From positions 62,001-126,000 of the forward strand of contig CP011392.1 in assembly GCA_001005265.1 (NCBI GenBank): DNA of 64,000 bases, written 5' to 3'. Source of the stretch: Dehalogenimonas sp. WBC-2. Its GTDB lineage: Bacteria; Chloroflexota; Dehalococcoidia; Dehalococcoidales; Dehalococcoidaceae. Positions 53,176 through 61,521 of this stretch are shown here, piece by piece. Below the pieces are notes generated by a model, which saw only the letters and a program-made list of their open reading frames with translations, ran no database searches and was not told the DNA's origin. The number at the start of each line of letters is the position of its first letter. Positions within the stretch are counted from its first letter, which is position 1. The position numbers were made by a program, and so were the translations under genes.

Positions 53176-54648
53176 TTGAATAAATTTCACACGACGGTAT
53201 CCCGTCGCGATTTCATGAAGAGTATCGCTTTGGCTACCGGTGGTTTGGGTGCCACCGCAGCCCTTGCTCCTGGATTCAAAGATCTGGACGAGATCGTTAC
53301 TGCTGAAGGCGGTGTCTTCAATCGTCCCTGGTGGCAGAAGATTGTCGATAATCCCACCATTGATATCGACTGGACAGTGATGACTCGTTATGCTGAAGGC
53401 GAGACCATGCGTGGTTCCAAGGTTAAGCGTTTTCAGGAAGCTGGTTCGTCTGCTGAAGAAGCTTTGGCTACTGCTTCCGCCGAGGGTGCCGATTGGAAAC
53501 AGCGCGGTCTTGCGGAGAACCTGCCCGGTCTGTCTCTCCGTGACACTGCTCTTAATTTCGGCGGTTTCTTGAACTTCCAGTACCCCGGCACTTTTGGAAA
53601 ATCGAGTTTTCTTGGATCGCAGAAAGCACCCACCCCGGCTTCTCTGGGTGTTCCCCGCTGGGAAGCCACCCCGGAAGAGAATAGCAAAATGATTCGCCAG
53701 GTACTTCGCGGTTATGGTGCCATGACCGTCGGTTTTTTTGAGATCGATGAAGCTACTACCAAGAAAATGTTCTACTCCTACCAGCCGGCGTATACCGCCA
53801 AGCTTGAGTTTGAAGATGTCGATACCGCCTATGTGACCACTGGTACCGGCGCTAAGAACGTCATTCCCAACAAGTGTAAATATGTCATCACCTATACCAA
53901 CCAGGAGTCTATCCTGTCCCGTCAGACGGAAGGCCATGTCATGGGCTTTGCCCCTCACGGACGCTACATGCGCTGGGCTAATACTGAGGCTTGTTTGCAG
54001 GAATTCCTGCGCCACATCGGCTATGAAGGTCATGGCCAGGGTGTTGATGGCAATCAGGTCAATGGTCTGGGCACTATGCCCGGTTTCGGCACTGTTGCCG
54101 GTCTGGGTGAAATGAGTCGCTTGAACCGTATGATTTCCCCTGAATGGGGCCCCACCGTCGGTGTTTGGGGTATGGTCACAGATCTACCCCTAGCTCCCAC
54201 CAAACCCATCGATGCCGGGATGATGCGCTTCTGCGCTACCTGCATGAAGTGTCATGATTCGTGTGGCCTCGGCGCCCCGAACAATGAAGTAGAACCCCAG
54301 TGGACGCCGGAAGGCCGATATGCTGGTTTATACCATCGTCAGGCCGGTATCAAGACCTATTGGGATGACCAGATCGGTTGTCAGACTTGGAAAGCCACCA
54401 CCGGTAACTGCTCCAACGGCCGTTGCTTTGGTGCCTGTGTTTTCACCAAGATGAGTTCCGCATCTGTCCATGAAATCATCAAGGGCACCGTGTCAACTAC
54501 CGGATTGTTTAACGGCTTCTTCCGTAACATGGATGACCTGATGGGTTATGGTGTTGCTGACTATGAAGGCCCGTCCAACAAAGATGCAGAACGCATGTGG
54601 ACTGAGCCGATCCCGATTTATGGAATTGATTCCAACAAGGGCATGTAG
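53176..54648 (+). CDS. rdhA: Reductive dehalogenase catalytic subunit with atypical Cys spacing
   Basis: A 490-residue RdhA. Tat motif SRRDFMKSIALATGGLGATAAL starts near residue 9 (core SRRDFMKS). The start is TTG at 53176 with AAGGAG nine bases upstream. First Fe-S group: C353-x2-C356-x2-C359-x3-C363, where the Pro usually after the last Cys is replaced by Gly. The second group is C402-x9-C412-x4-C417-x3-C421 (GNCSNGRCFGAC); in the other two RdhA here the middle spacing is two, so the pocket is altered. No rdhB follows; a terminator does. Confidence 0.93.
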   Translation: MNKFHTTVSRRDFMKSIALATGGLGATAALAPGFKDLDEIVTAEGGVFNRPWWQKIVDNPTIDIDWTVMTRYAEGETMRGSKVKRFQEAGSSAEEALATASAEGADWKQRGLAENLPGLSLRDTALNFGGFLNFQYPGTFGKSSFLGSQKAPTPASLGVPRWEATPEENSKMIRQVLRGYGAMTVGFFEIDEATTKKMFYSYQPAYTAKLEFEDVDTAYVTTGTGAKNVIPNKCKYVITYTNQESILSRQTEGHVMGFAPHGRYMRWANTEACLQEFLRHIGYEGHGQGVDGNQVNGLGTMPGFGTVAGLGEMSRLNRMISPEWGPTVGVWGMVTDLPLAPTKPIDAGMMRFCATCMKCHDSCGLGAPNNEVEPQWTPEGRYAGLYHRQAGIKTYWDDQIGCQTWKATTGNCSNGRCFGACVFTKMSSASVHEIIKGTVSTTGLFNGFFRNMDDLMGYGVADYEGPSNKDAERMWTEPIPIYGIDSNKGM

Positions 54649-54671
54649 TTCCCGTATAGAACTTGATAAAA

Positions 54672-54700
54672 GGGCCGCTCTTTTTGTGAGCGGCTCTTTT
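54672..54700 (+). terminator. Rho-independent terminator after the third rdhA
   Basis: Stem GGGCCGCTC with GAGCGGCTC (one G-U) around TTTTTGT, then four T residues, 24 bases past the rdhA stop. This makes rdhA a monocistronic message. Confidence 0.85.
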
Positions 54701-54777
54701 GTATTTTAACCCCGTCCTAGCCACCAAACCCCGCCCTGCCATATAATAAGAAGATAACCGGATCTTGAGGTATTTTT

Positions 54778-55344
54778 ATGAAAAAACTCCTTATCGGTAT
54801 CGGCATAGCGGTCGGCCTGCTGCTCATTATCGCCCTGCCGCTCATCACTACCTATAACTCCCTGGTAACCCGTAGCCAGTCGGTTGACGCCCAGTGGGCT
54901 CAGGTGGAGACCCAGTACCAGCGCCGTTTTGACCTCATCCCCAACCTTGTTGAATCGGTCAAAGGCATCATGGCTCAGGAGCAGGCGGTCTTCATCGCCA
55001 TCGCCGACGCCCGCACCCGTTACGCTGGCGCCGCCACTGCCACAGATCAGGCCGCCGCCGCCAATGATGTTGAAAGTGCCCTGGCACGGTTACTGGTCAT
55101 CATGGAGAATTATCCGGAACTTCGCAGCATTGAGGCGGTCACAACTCTAATGGATGAACTGGCGGGCACGGAAAACCGCATTTCGGTGGAGCGCGGCCGT
55201 TACAACACCGAGGTCCGTGACTACAATACTGCCGTCAAGCGCTTCCCCACCGTCCTTGTCGCCGGTATGTTCGGTTATGACCAGCGGGATTACTTTGAGA
55301 GCTTCCCCGGCACTGACCAGCCGCCGGTGGTGGATTTCAGCTAG
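54778..55344 (+). CDS. LemA family protein
   Basis: A 188-residue protein: a single N-terminal membrane helix (residues about 3-23), then the LemA helical bundle (TYNSLVTRSQSVDAQWAQVETQYQRRFDLIPNLVESVKG; core RRFDLIPNLVESV) and YNTEVRDYNTAVKRFP near the end. The N-terminus is thought to stay outside or short inside, with the bundle cytoplasmic. It precedes a TPM-domain gene by three bases, a common pairing in bacteria. Function is not established. Confidence 0.93.
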   Translation: MKKLLIGIGIAVGLLLIIALPLITTYNSLVTRSQSVDAQWAQVETQYQRRFDLIPNLVESVKGIMAQEQAVFIAIADARTRYAGAATATDQAAAANDVESALARLLVIMENYPELRSIEAVTTLMDELAGTENRISVERGRYNTEVRDYNTAVKRFPTVLVAGMFGYDQRDYFESFPGTDQPPVVDFS

Positions 55345-55347
55345 TCT

Positions 55348-56238
55348 ATGCGCCGTTACCTGCTGGTTAGCCTCGCGGCCGCGGTTCTGCTGCTTAGCGG
55401 CGGCGTTGCCGTTTGGGCGCAGTCTTTTCCACCGCCGCAGGGCTTTGTTTCAGATTTTGCCGGTGTTATTGATGCTGACACCCGCTCCGCCCTGGAGAAC
55501 CGTCTGACCCTCCTGTCCCAGGAGACCGGCGCTGAGATTGCCGTGGTAACCATAGAATCTCTGGAAGGCGACACCATAGAAGATTATGCCGTCAGACTTT
55601 TTGAGGACTGGGGTATCGGCCAGGCCGACGCTGACAACGGTGTTCTCTTCATTACCGCCGTGGCTGAACATAAAGTACGCATTGAGGTCGGTTACGGTCT
55701 GGAGCCGATCATCACCGATGGCCGGGCCGGGCGGATCCTGGATGATTACGTTCTGCCGGCTTTCCGCGTTGATGATTACGCCACCGGTATCGCCGATGGT
55801 GTCGCTGCTTTGGAAGAACTTATCCGCGCCGATACGCCTCCATCCCTCATTGAGGAAAACCCCATCCGTGATATTTTTGGGGAGATTGAATCGGTCATCT
55901 TCGGCATTGGCTTCATCACCGTGTATATTTTAGCCTTCATGGCTCGTACCAAGAGCATTTGGTTAGGCGGTATCTGGGGCGCTATCGCCGGGGCGGTCAT
56001 TGGGCTGGCTTCCGGTAATATCTGGGCTTTGGTCGGTCTGACAATCGGCCTGGCGGTATCCGGTCTATTCCTTGACGCCCTCTTGTCCCGCAACTATCAG
56101 TCCCGTTCTTCCAGTGGTCTCCCCACCAGTTGGTCGTCTTCCGGCGGTGGCTTCCGCAGCAGTTCGTCCCGTAGCTCCGGCTTCGGCGGTTTCAGCGGCG
56201 GGAGTAGTGGTGGTGGTGGTGCGAGTCGGGGTTGGTAA
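55348..56238 (+). CDS. TPM-domain (YgcG-like) membrane protein
   Basis: A 296-residue protein with a cleavable signal peptide (LAAAVLLLSGGVAVWAQ), then a TPM domain (residues about 30-170: GFVSDFAGVIDADTRSALENRL, ETGAEIAVVTIESLEGD, NGVLFITAVAEHKVRIEVGYGLEPIITDG), two to three membrane segments at about 185-245 and a Ser/Gly-rich tail ending SGGSSGGGGASRGW. TPM proteins are periplasmic and have been linked to photosystem repair phosphatases and envelope functions. The last 64 bases are repeated downstream at 57529. Confidence 0.92.
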   Translation: MRRYLLVSLAAAVLLLSGGVAVWAQSFPPPQGFVSDFAGVIDADTRSALENRLTLLSQETGAEIAVVTIESLEGDTIEDYAVRLFEDWGIGQADADNGVLFITAVAEHKVRIEVGYGLEPIITDGRAGRILDDYVLPAFRVDDYATGIADGVAALEELIRADTPPSLIEENPIRDIFGEIESVIFGIGFITVYILAFMARTKSIWLGGIWGAIAGAVIGLASGNIWALVGLTIGLAVSGLFLDALLSRNYQSRSSSGLPTSWSSSGGGFRSSSSRSSGFGGFSGGSSGGGGASRGW

Positions 56239-56263
56239 CCGGGCTAATTAGATTTTGCGTGCG

Positions 56264-57034
56264 CTACTTACTTTTCAATTTGCTGATGGCATTCCAGGCA
56301 GCGATCGGCGCTTCCAGCGACGCTTCTGACCCTTCCAACGCGGCCTTTACCGGTTCGAGGCTGTTTTTATCCTGACCCTCAGCGGACAATTCTGAAAGAA
56401 AATGGTGGACACCGTTTCGGAAAACAGAGGAACCGGATCGGTGAACCAGAGACTCTAAAACCGGAACAATCGCCTTTTTACCCAGCCGGGCAAGCCCATC
56501 GGCGGCGACCCAACCCCTGCCGTCATCATCGCTTAAGTGGTCTATCAGTGTATCGATCGCCTGGCGATTGCCTATCTGGGCCAGAGCTTTAAGAGATTCC
56601 CATTGAACCGTTGTATCTGGGCTTTTCGTGGCTTCAATCAGGGCGGGGACGGCAATTGAACCCAGTTTAACCAGAGCCAGACGCGCTTTGCGACTTTGAA
56701 TACCATCATCCCGTTTGAGTTCATCAATCAGTTTCGGTATAGAATCTGTTCCAGATGTGTTGGTCTTTGCTTTGATAACGATATTTTCGCTGGGGATGCC
56801 GAACCGCGTCTCAATCTCCCGGGCAAACGAATGAGCCTTAATTGGTGAAGTAAATACGGCTTTTGGTATCCGAAAATGTTCTTCGGTTATTGCAAAGCCT
56901 TGTTGTGTTTCTCCCTGGAAATCGTGAACTTTATCTCCGATGAAGGCTGCAAGTGCTTCTGCTTCTTCTTTCGATTTTAAACCTTTTGTAACCCGCACCT
57001 CGTGATAAGAATGGGGCCCATTTTCTTTTGGCAT
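56264..57034 (-). CDS. HEAT-repeat protein with N-terminal stress-like domain
   Basis: A 256-residue protein. The first 95 residues are unrelated to repeats (SYHEVRVTKGLKSKEEAEALAAFIGDKVHDF, then EEHFRIPKAVFTSPIKAHSFAREIETRFG). From about residue 100 there are four to five HEAT units (IPALIEATKSPDTTVQWESLKALAQIG, then QAIDTLIDHLSDDDGRGWVAADGLARLG; cores ALIEATKSPDTT and WVAADGLARLG), typical of PBS-lyase-type scaffold proteins. No catalytic motif is visible. It lies on the minus strand in the segment enclosed by the duplicated TPM tail. Confidence 0.75.
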   Translation of the reverse strand: MPKENGPHSYHEVRVTKGLKSKEEAEALAAFIGDKVHDFQGETQQGFAITEEHFRIPKAVFTSPIKAHSFAREIETRFGIPSENIVIKAKTNTSGTDSIPKLIDELKRDDGIQSRKARLALVKLGSIAVPALIEATKSPDTTVQWESLKALAQIGNRQAIDTLIDHLSDDDGRGWVAADGLARLGKKAIVPVLESLVHRSGSSVFRNGVHHFLSELSAEGQDKNSLEPVKAALEGSEASLEAPIAAWNAISKLKSK

Positions 57035-57199
57035 ATTAACCTCCAGGTCAAGCTGAAATTTACAGCGCTTTCATCGTGCTAAAACGCTCTAAGCTGATTA
57101 ACGGAATCCCTCTGCGAGCGAATCAACATCTTCACAAAAAGCTTCATTTAATCTTCAAGCTGGAATTAAATACTTCTTCATATTTTCAATCTCTCTTTT

Positions 57200-57385
57200 C
57201 TACAACTTCTTCGCTGCTTTGATAGCGTTACCCTGTGCTTTGCCGATGGATTCCTGAGTTTTGCCAACTATCTGTTCTGTCTTGCCCCTGATTTCCATGG
57301 CTTTGTCGCCTTTGATCTTGCCGATCTTCTCCTTAGCCTTGCCCTTCGCTTGTTTGATTTTTCCTTTTGCCTCGTTCTTTTCCAT
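57200..57385 (-). CDS. CsbD-like small stress protein
   Basis: A 61-residue, Lys-rich, predicted helical protein with the repeating pattern of CsbD (NEAKGKIKQAKGKAKEK, then MEIRGKTEQIVGKTQESIGKAQG). CsbD is a general-stress protein of unclear mechanism, common in Firmicutes and other phyla. GGAGCA-type sequence precedes its ATG. It shares the segment with the HEAT-repeat gene. Confidence 0.75.
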   Translation of the reverse strand: MEKNEAKGKIKQAKGKAKEKIGKIKGDKAMEIRGKTEQIVGKTQESIGKAQGNAIKAAKKL

Positions 57386-57528
57386 GTTGATGCTCCTTAT
57401 TTAAGCTTTGACTCATTGTTTCATTATTCTGACGGCATTGATATGGGTAACTGTACTTGTTTATTGTCATTTGGGTACGTAATTATTTCAATCAATAAAC
57501 ACCGGTTCTCCTCTGACAGAGGCTTCCT

Positions 57529-57592
57529 CTCCGGCTTCGGTGGTTTCAGCGGTGGGAGTAGTGGTGGTGGTGGTGCGAGTCGGGGTTGGTAG
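57529..57592 (+). pseudogene. 64-bp duplicate of the 3' end of the TPM gene
   Basis: This stretch matches 56175-56238 with 61 of 64 bases identical, including the stop codon; the three differences are in third positions (and in TAA/TAG). The open frame containing it, 57350-57592, overlaps the minus-strand CsbD gene and has no homology before the repeat, so it is a remnant rather than a gene. The two copies enclose about 1.29 kb carrying the HEAT and CsbD genes. Confidence 0.85.
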
Positions 57593-57619
57593 CAAAACAG
57601 ACAGGTCATTGTGCGCCCC

Positions 57620-57760
57620 AACTTAACTGTCATTGCGAGGAGTGAAACTACTCGCAGCTCTGTAAACGTTCACTCTGAGCTTGTCGAAGAGCCATTCTCT
57701 TTCATCCCGCCCCCCCCCAGTCATTGCAAGACTACGCGAAGCAATCCGTTCGCACTATGT
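57620..57760. repeat. Degenerate REP-like interspersed repeats
   Basis: Three short units: GTCATTGCGAGGAGTGAAAC at about 57631, the palindrome CTCTGAGCTTGTCGAAGAG at 57673-57691, and TCATTGCAAGACTACGCGAAGC near 57721. Similar GTCATTGCGAG...GAAGCAATC and CTGAGCTTGTCGAAG units are widespread intergenic repeats in bacterial genomes. A run of C residues (about 57707-57717) separates them. Confidence 0.6.
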
Positions 57761-57815
57761 TATAAAAACCGCAATTATTAGCAAGATATTATATCCGATA
57801 CAGTAGAATTAAGTA

Positions 57816-59006
57816 CTAATTTCGTTCTAAATTTTGTAAGAAACGTTTTATTTTAAAACTACCGATGGTCTCCAACTCCAAGTGGTTTAAAATATTTTCC
57901 ATCGCGCTTGAATATTTTTCGCTTACTAAACCATTTGTCTTGGCTAAATAAGCCTCAAGAAACGCTGCGAGTTGGTCGGCAGTTTTTACGAGGCTCCCAT
58001 CACGTAAGTCATATATGTTTTTATTGTATTTACTAATAAGCTCTTTACGGTTGATTTCAATCTCTTCCCCTTCAACGATAATCGAAACCGAAAATTCGTT
58101 TTTTGTGAAGCGACTAATCTCTCTGTGCCATTTTTCAGGAATTTTATTAAAAACTTCCTTTAACATTTGGTCTTCTTCATACTGTTTTAATAAATCGGCG
58201 ATACCGGTTCCATGTTTAACAGGGGAAATAATATCTCTCGTTAAGGCTTCGGGTAAGTCATGAAAAAGCCCCGTAAAGTAGTTATTTATTTGCCCTCGTA
58301 CGCATTGTCCAATTTCTAGCGAAAATATGTATGAATAAATAGCAACAATCAGCATATGACCAAGCACCGATGTTTGCGGTATACGATCTAAATGCGACCA
58401 TCGTTTTTGGAAACGTAATGCGCCACATAAATCCACGAAGTCTTTTATCTCTGTTCTTTTAATTAATTGTTGTATACCGTAAAGTTCAAAATACTGATAG
58501 ACCTCGGCATCGATAGAACCTCTGATATAATCGCGTTCAAAATCATCGGGATTTCCTCGTTCAACAATCTCATACTCCCACCGCGTTGCATAGAAGTGCG
58601 CAGCTTCAAGTATTTTATCAATATGATCGGTATCAGTTTTAAAAATATATTCCCTATAACGCTGTCCAATATTATTGGGCAGTCTTTCGAAATATTGCTC
58701 GGTCTGTTTATAGACCCATGCGTTCAGCGTTAAATATTGCTCAGGGATTGCTTTTATTTTGTGAAATATTGGAGGTTTAATATCCGTTGTTGTAAGTCTT
58801 CTTATCAGTTCAAATAGTCCACGCTCAATCAAAGATAACCAGTCAATGCTCTTGCCATCAGATTCCTCATATTTAGCCAGAACATAAGCAATAATCATTT
58901 TATGGGATTGTTTATCAAGTTCCGTAAACATCGTAGGGCGCAGTTTATCATTCCATCTTTGAAGACTGGCGGCTTCAAAAACCTTAAGAAGAAAATCTCT
59001 GTACAT
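57816..59006 (-). CDS. HD-domain phosphohydrolase
   Basis: A 396-residue protein with an HD-type metal site: LGHMLIVAIYSY supplies a His, and GLFHDLPEALTRDIISPVKHG the HD pair (FHDLPEALTRD). Such proteins (YfbR/5'-nucleotidase-like HD family) act on nucleotides or other phosphates. The N-terminal 200 residues are helical, with no other motif. The start at 59006 has TGGAG seven bases upstream; TTG at 59012 is possible. Base composition is visibly more AT-rich than neighbouring genes and codon use is Lys/Ile-rich, suggesting recent acquisition. Isolated between repeats. Confidence 0.82.
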   Translation of the reverse strand: MYRDFLLKVFEAASLQRWNDKLRPTMFTELDKQSHKMIIAYVLAKYEESDGKSIDWLSLIERGLFELIRRLTTTDIKPPIFHKIKAIPEQYLTLNAWVYKQTEQYFERLPNNIGQRYREYIFKTDTDHIDKILEAAHFYATRWEYEIVERGNPDDFERDYIRGSIDAEVYQYFELYGIQQLIKRTEIKDFVDLCGALRFQKRWSHLDRIPQTSVLGHMLIVAIYSYIFSLEIGQCVRGQINNYFTGLFHDLPEALTRDIISPVKHGTGIADLLKQYEEDQMLKEVFNKIPEKWHREISRFTKNEFSVSIIVEGEEIEINRKELISKYNKNIYDLRDGSLVKTADQLAAFLEAYLAKTNGLVSEKYSSAMENILNHLELETIGSFKIKRFLQNLERN

Positions 59007-59825
59007 TATCAACTCCAGATGGAACGTTAATCCTGTAAACTAACAGATAACCACTATATTTCCTTCTTCAGTCTCACCACAAGATCGTCAGCTGAATAAT
59101 GCCATCCATCACTCATTTTTCTGCCCTAATTTCGCCCTTATCACGTTTGCTAAGCGAGTAAACGTGGATCTATTCCCGCAAGAGAATGAGCTTCCGCTAC
59201 TTTGGTTGAACTCCCAAGTGGGTACTTAAGAATTGTACCCTTAACCCTTCTTGGGGTCCACGGTCTTATGCTCCGTTCGAAAGTTGTTTAGATTATACAC
59301 CACAAAACCGGATTATCCATCCCCCTCCTCCCAAAAAATATTTCAAAAAGTTCCAAAACCCCCTTTACAACCCCGCCGCCCCGTGCTATCATACGTTCTC
59401 TATATACTTGGTAGTTAAAGAGAGTATCTGAATTATTTGTTTCTCCCAAAAACAACCGGTTGTTTTCGCCGCTTTCAATCGTAAAAGAGAGGTTGTTTTG
59501 GTTGTTTTAGGGCTTTTTTGATAAAACAATTCGGCTCCTCAACCACTGCCCTGCGCGCCAAAAATCGCACCTTGAAAACTGAATAATTAAAAACAGCAAA
59601 TAACCCAATTGTTGCTTTGAATCAAAACTCTAGCCCTCAAAAAACAGCTATTTGTGTCAAAACAATTCGCCATTTTCCGTTTGCCCTTTGGGATTTGAAA
59701 TTTTTTTACTATTTTTTTCTTGTGATTTGGGACGTGCAATCCAATATGATAGGTACCCTTACCTTTTATTGAACTCGCACCGCCGGTGTGCTTAAATGAG
59801 CCAAGAGACTTTGAGGAGGCCGTCC
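59007..59825. other. 819-base repeat-rich intergenic region
   Basis: No gene is seen. Elements: a hairpin near 59137-59159 (ACGTTTGCT with AGTAAACGT); a nested inverted structure near 59211-59257 (CCCAAG...CTTGGG outside, GGGTAC...GTACCC inside); a perfect 18-bp palindrome AAAACAACCGGTTGTTTT at 59449-59466; two more tandem GGTTGTTTT at 59491-59508; and two AAAACAATTCG copies near 59522 and 59658. The right half is AT-rich with long T runs (59701-59724). A CTTGAAAACTGAATAA stretch near 59571 resembles spacers near rRNA genes, but no rRNA is present. Confidence 0.6.
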
Positions 59826-60050
59826 ATGGTGGAAACGTTTAGCCCGGAGCTTAAAAAACTGATGAGTATCGCCCAGGACAGTCACCTTTCCGCCGTGATG
59901 CGTTCACAGGCTGTTGCTGATATTACCCATCTCGCCAGCCGTCAGGCTTTTTTGGCTCTCCTGGAGATTGCCTCGGACAAGAACGCTGACTTTGAGATCA
60001 GGGATCAGTGTCTGGTCAGCGCCCGGGAAATCATCAGACCCTTAAGCTGA
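59826..60050 (+). CDS. Small helical protein upstream of ychF
   Basis: A 74-residue protein read from ATG 59826, which has GAGGAGG six bases upstream (an ATG at 59796 adds ten residues without a site). It is predicted helical with HEAT-like composition (SPELKKLMSIAQDSHLSAVMRSQAVADITHL, then AFLALLEIASDKNADFEIRDQCL; cores DSHLSAVMRSQAV and FEIRDQCLVSAREI). No family was recognised. It lies 99 bases before the YchF-like gene on the same strand. Confidence 0.6.
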   Translation: MVETFSPELKKLMSIAQDSHLSAVMRSQAVADITHLASRQAFLALLEIASDKNADFEIRDQCLVSAREIIRPLS

Positions 60051-60149
60051 CCTCCAGCCGTCTCCTCGGAAGCTATTGGCAGTATTTTTAATATTTGAGA
60101 TTGGTATCGTTGTCTTTTTCTCTTAATCTGACTTGGTAAAGGAATAATA

Positions 60150-61241
60150 ATGGCTCTTTCCATCGGCATCATCGGTCTCTCTCAGAGCGGCCGCACCACC
60201 ATCTTCCAGGCAGCCACCGGCGGTGTCGCTGCCGCCCGGCCCGGCGAGGCGGCTCATGTCGGCATCGCTAAGGTGCCGGACGCCCGCATAGATAAACTGT
60301 CCGCCATGTTCAAGCCCCAGAAGACCACTTTTGCTGAGGTTAAGTATATGGATCTCGGCGCTTCGGTCAAGAGCCTGGCCCAGTCCGGCGTCGGCGGTGA
60401 GGCTCTGCGGGAGCTGTCCAACATGGATGAACTCATCAATGTGGTGCGTGCCTTTGAGGATGATTCGGTGCCCCATCCGCAGCTTACGGTCAATGCCGGG
60501 CGCGACATCGAGGCCATGAACCTGGAACTTACCTTTTCCGACCTGGCGATACTGGAGCGCCGTCTCGGCCGTATAGAGCAGTCCCTCAAGAGCGCCAAGG
60601 CGCTGGAACGTCCCAAGTACCTTGCCGAGCAGGAGCTTTTAGCCCGGCTTAAGGCGGAACTGGAAAAAGACGTGCCGCTGCGCAACCTCACCCTTGATGC
60701 CGAAGAAGAAAAGGCCATCTCCGGCTACCAGTTTCTGTCCGCCAAGCCGCTGCTTATCGTGGTTAATATTGGCGAGGATGACCTGTCCCGCGCTGCCGAC
60801 ATTGAAAAGGACTTTTCCGGAAAGTTCTCCGGCAAGGGCTGCCGCGTTATCGCCATGTGCGGCAAGCTGGAGGCTGAACTGGCCACTATGGACGATGAGT
60901 CTGCCGCAGAGTTCCGCTCTGACTACGGCCTGTCGGAAACCGGCCTGGCCCGCACCGTCCGCGCTTCCTATGAGCTTTTGGACCTCATATCATTCTTTAC
61001 CGTCGGTCCCGACGAGGTCCGCGCCTGGAGTATTCAGGCCGGTATCCCGGCCCAGCAGGCGGCGGGCAAGATCCACTCAGATATAGAACGCGGCTTCATC
61101 CGCGCCGAGGTCGTCGCCTACGATGATCTCATCCGCGTGGGTACCATGGCCGAAGGCAAGAAGCAGGGCGTGGTGCGTCTGGAAGGCAAGACCTACATCG
61201 TCAAGGATGGAGACATCGCCCACTTCCTGTTCAACATTTAG
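60150..61241 (+). CDS. ychF: YchF/OLA1-family GTPase/ATPase with altered P-loop
   Basis: A 363-residue protein with the family layout: GTPase core interrupted by a helical insertion (residues about 128-200), then a C-terminal TGS-like domain (ending GVVRLEGKTYIVKDGDIAHFLFNI; core YIVKDGDIAHFLF). The usual G1 loop GxxNVGKST is here GLSQSGRTT, so the catalytic Lys is replaced by Arg15. The G3 region reads KYMDLGA instead of DxxG; the NxxE motif is kept (NIGE). YchF binds ribosomes and hydrolyses ATP; nucleotide use here may be weakened. Confidence 0.88.
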   Translation: MALSIGIIGLSQSGRTTIFQAATGGVAAARPGEAAHVGIAKVPDARIDKLSAMFKPQKTTFAEVKYMDLGASVKSLAQSGVGGEALRELSNMDELINVVRAFEDDSVPHPQLTVNAGRDIEAMNLELTFSDLAILERRLGRIEQSLKSAKALERPKYLAEQELLARLKAELEKDVPLRNLTLDAEEEKAISGYQFLSAKPLLIVVNIGEDDLSRAADIEKDFSGKFSGKGCRVIAMCGKLEAELATMDDESAAEFRSDYGLSETGLARTVRASYELLDLISFFTVGPDEVRAWSIQAGIPAQQAAGKIHSDIERGFIRAEVVAYDDLIRVGTMAEGKKQGVVRLEGKTYIVKDGDIAHFLFNI

Positions 61242-61300
61242 CACATGAGCCAACCGGAATCAGTTTACGACGCTTCGCCCCGCAAAAGCGGAGGATCCAT

Positions 61301-61330
61301 AAAACGTTCGCCCTGAGCTTGTCGAAGGGT
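61301..61330. repeat. REP-like palindrome
   Basis: AAACGTTCGCCCTGAGCTTG begins a unit whose core CCCTGAGCTTGTCGAAGGG (61311-61329) is an imperfect palindrome. A related copy lies at 57664-57691. Both are intergenic. Confidence 0.65.
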
Positions 61331-61521
61331 CTTCCACTTTCGTTCCCCGCCTGTCTCAGTGAACTTGGAAATGAATCAAGGTACACGACGGCATGCCGTT
61401 CCGGTCTTTTGCCTCTTTGAATGACCCACAAATCGGCATCTCACCATCTCCAGCCACCGACTCCTTGACGGCAATCCCCCTTTGGTATAGCCTAAGCTAA
61501 TTTTTACTCCGGGGGGACTTT

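Noticed and set aside
57350-57592. 80-residue open frame ending with the TPM tail
   Set aside because: The first part overlaps the antisense CsbD-like gene and has no homology; only the last 64 bases match another gene, so it is treated as a remnant.
59150-59290. tmRNA or attachment site
   Set aside because: The inverted repeats lack the tmRNA acceptor/T-arm and a tag ORF, and there is no integrase gene in the window.
59560-59600. rRNA operon spacer suggested by CTTGAAAACTGAATAA
   Set aside because: No rRNA or tRNA sequence is next to it; the match is too short to mean more than resemblance.
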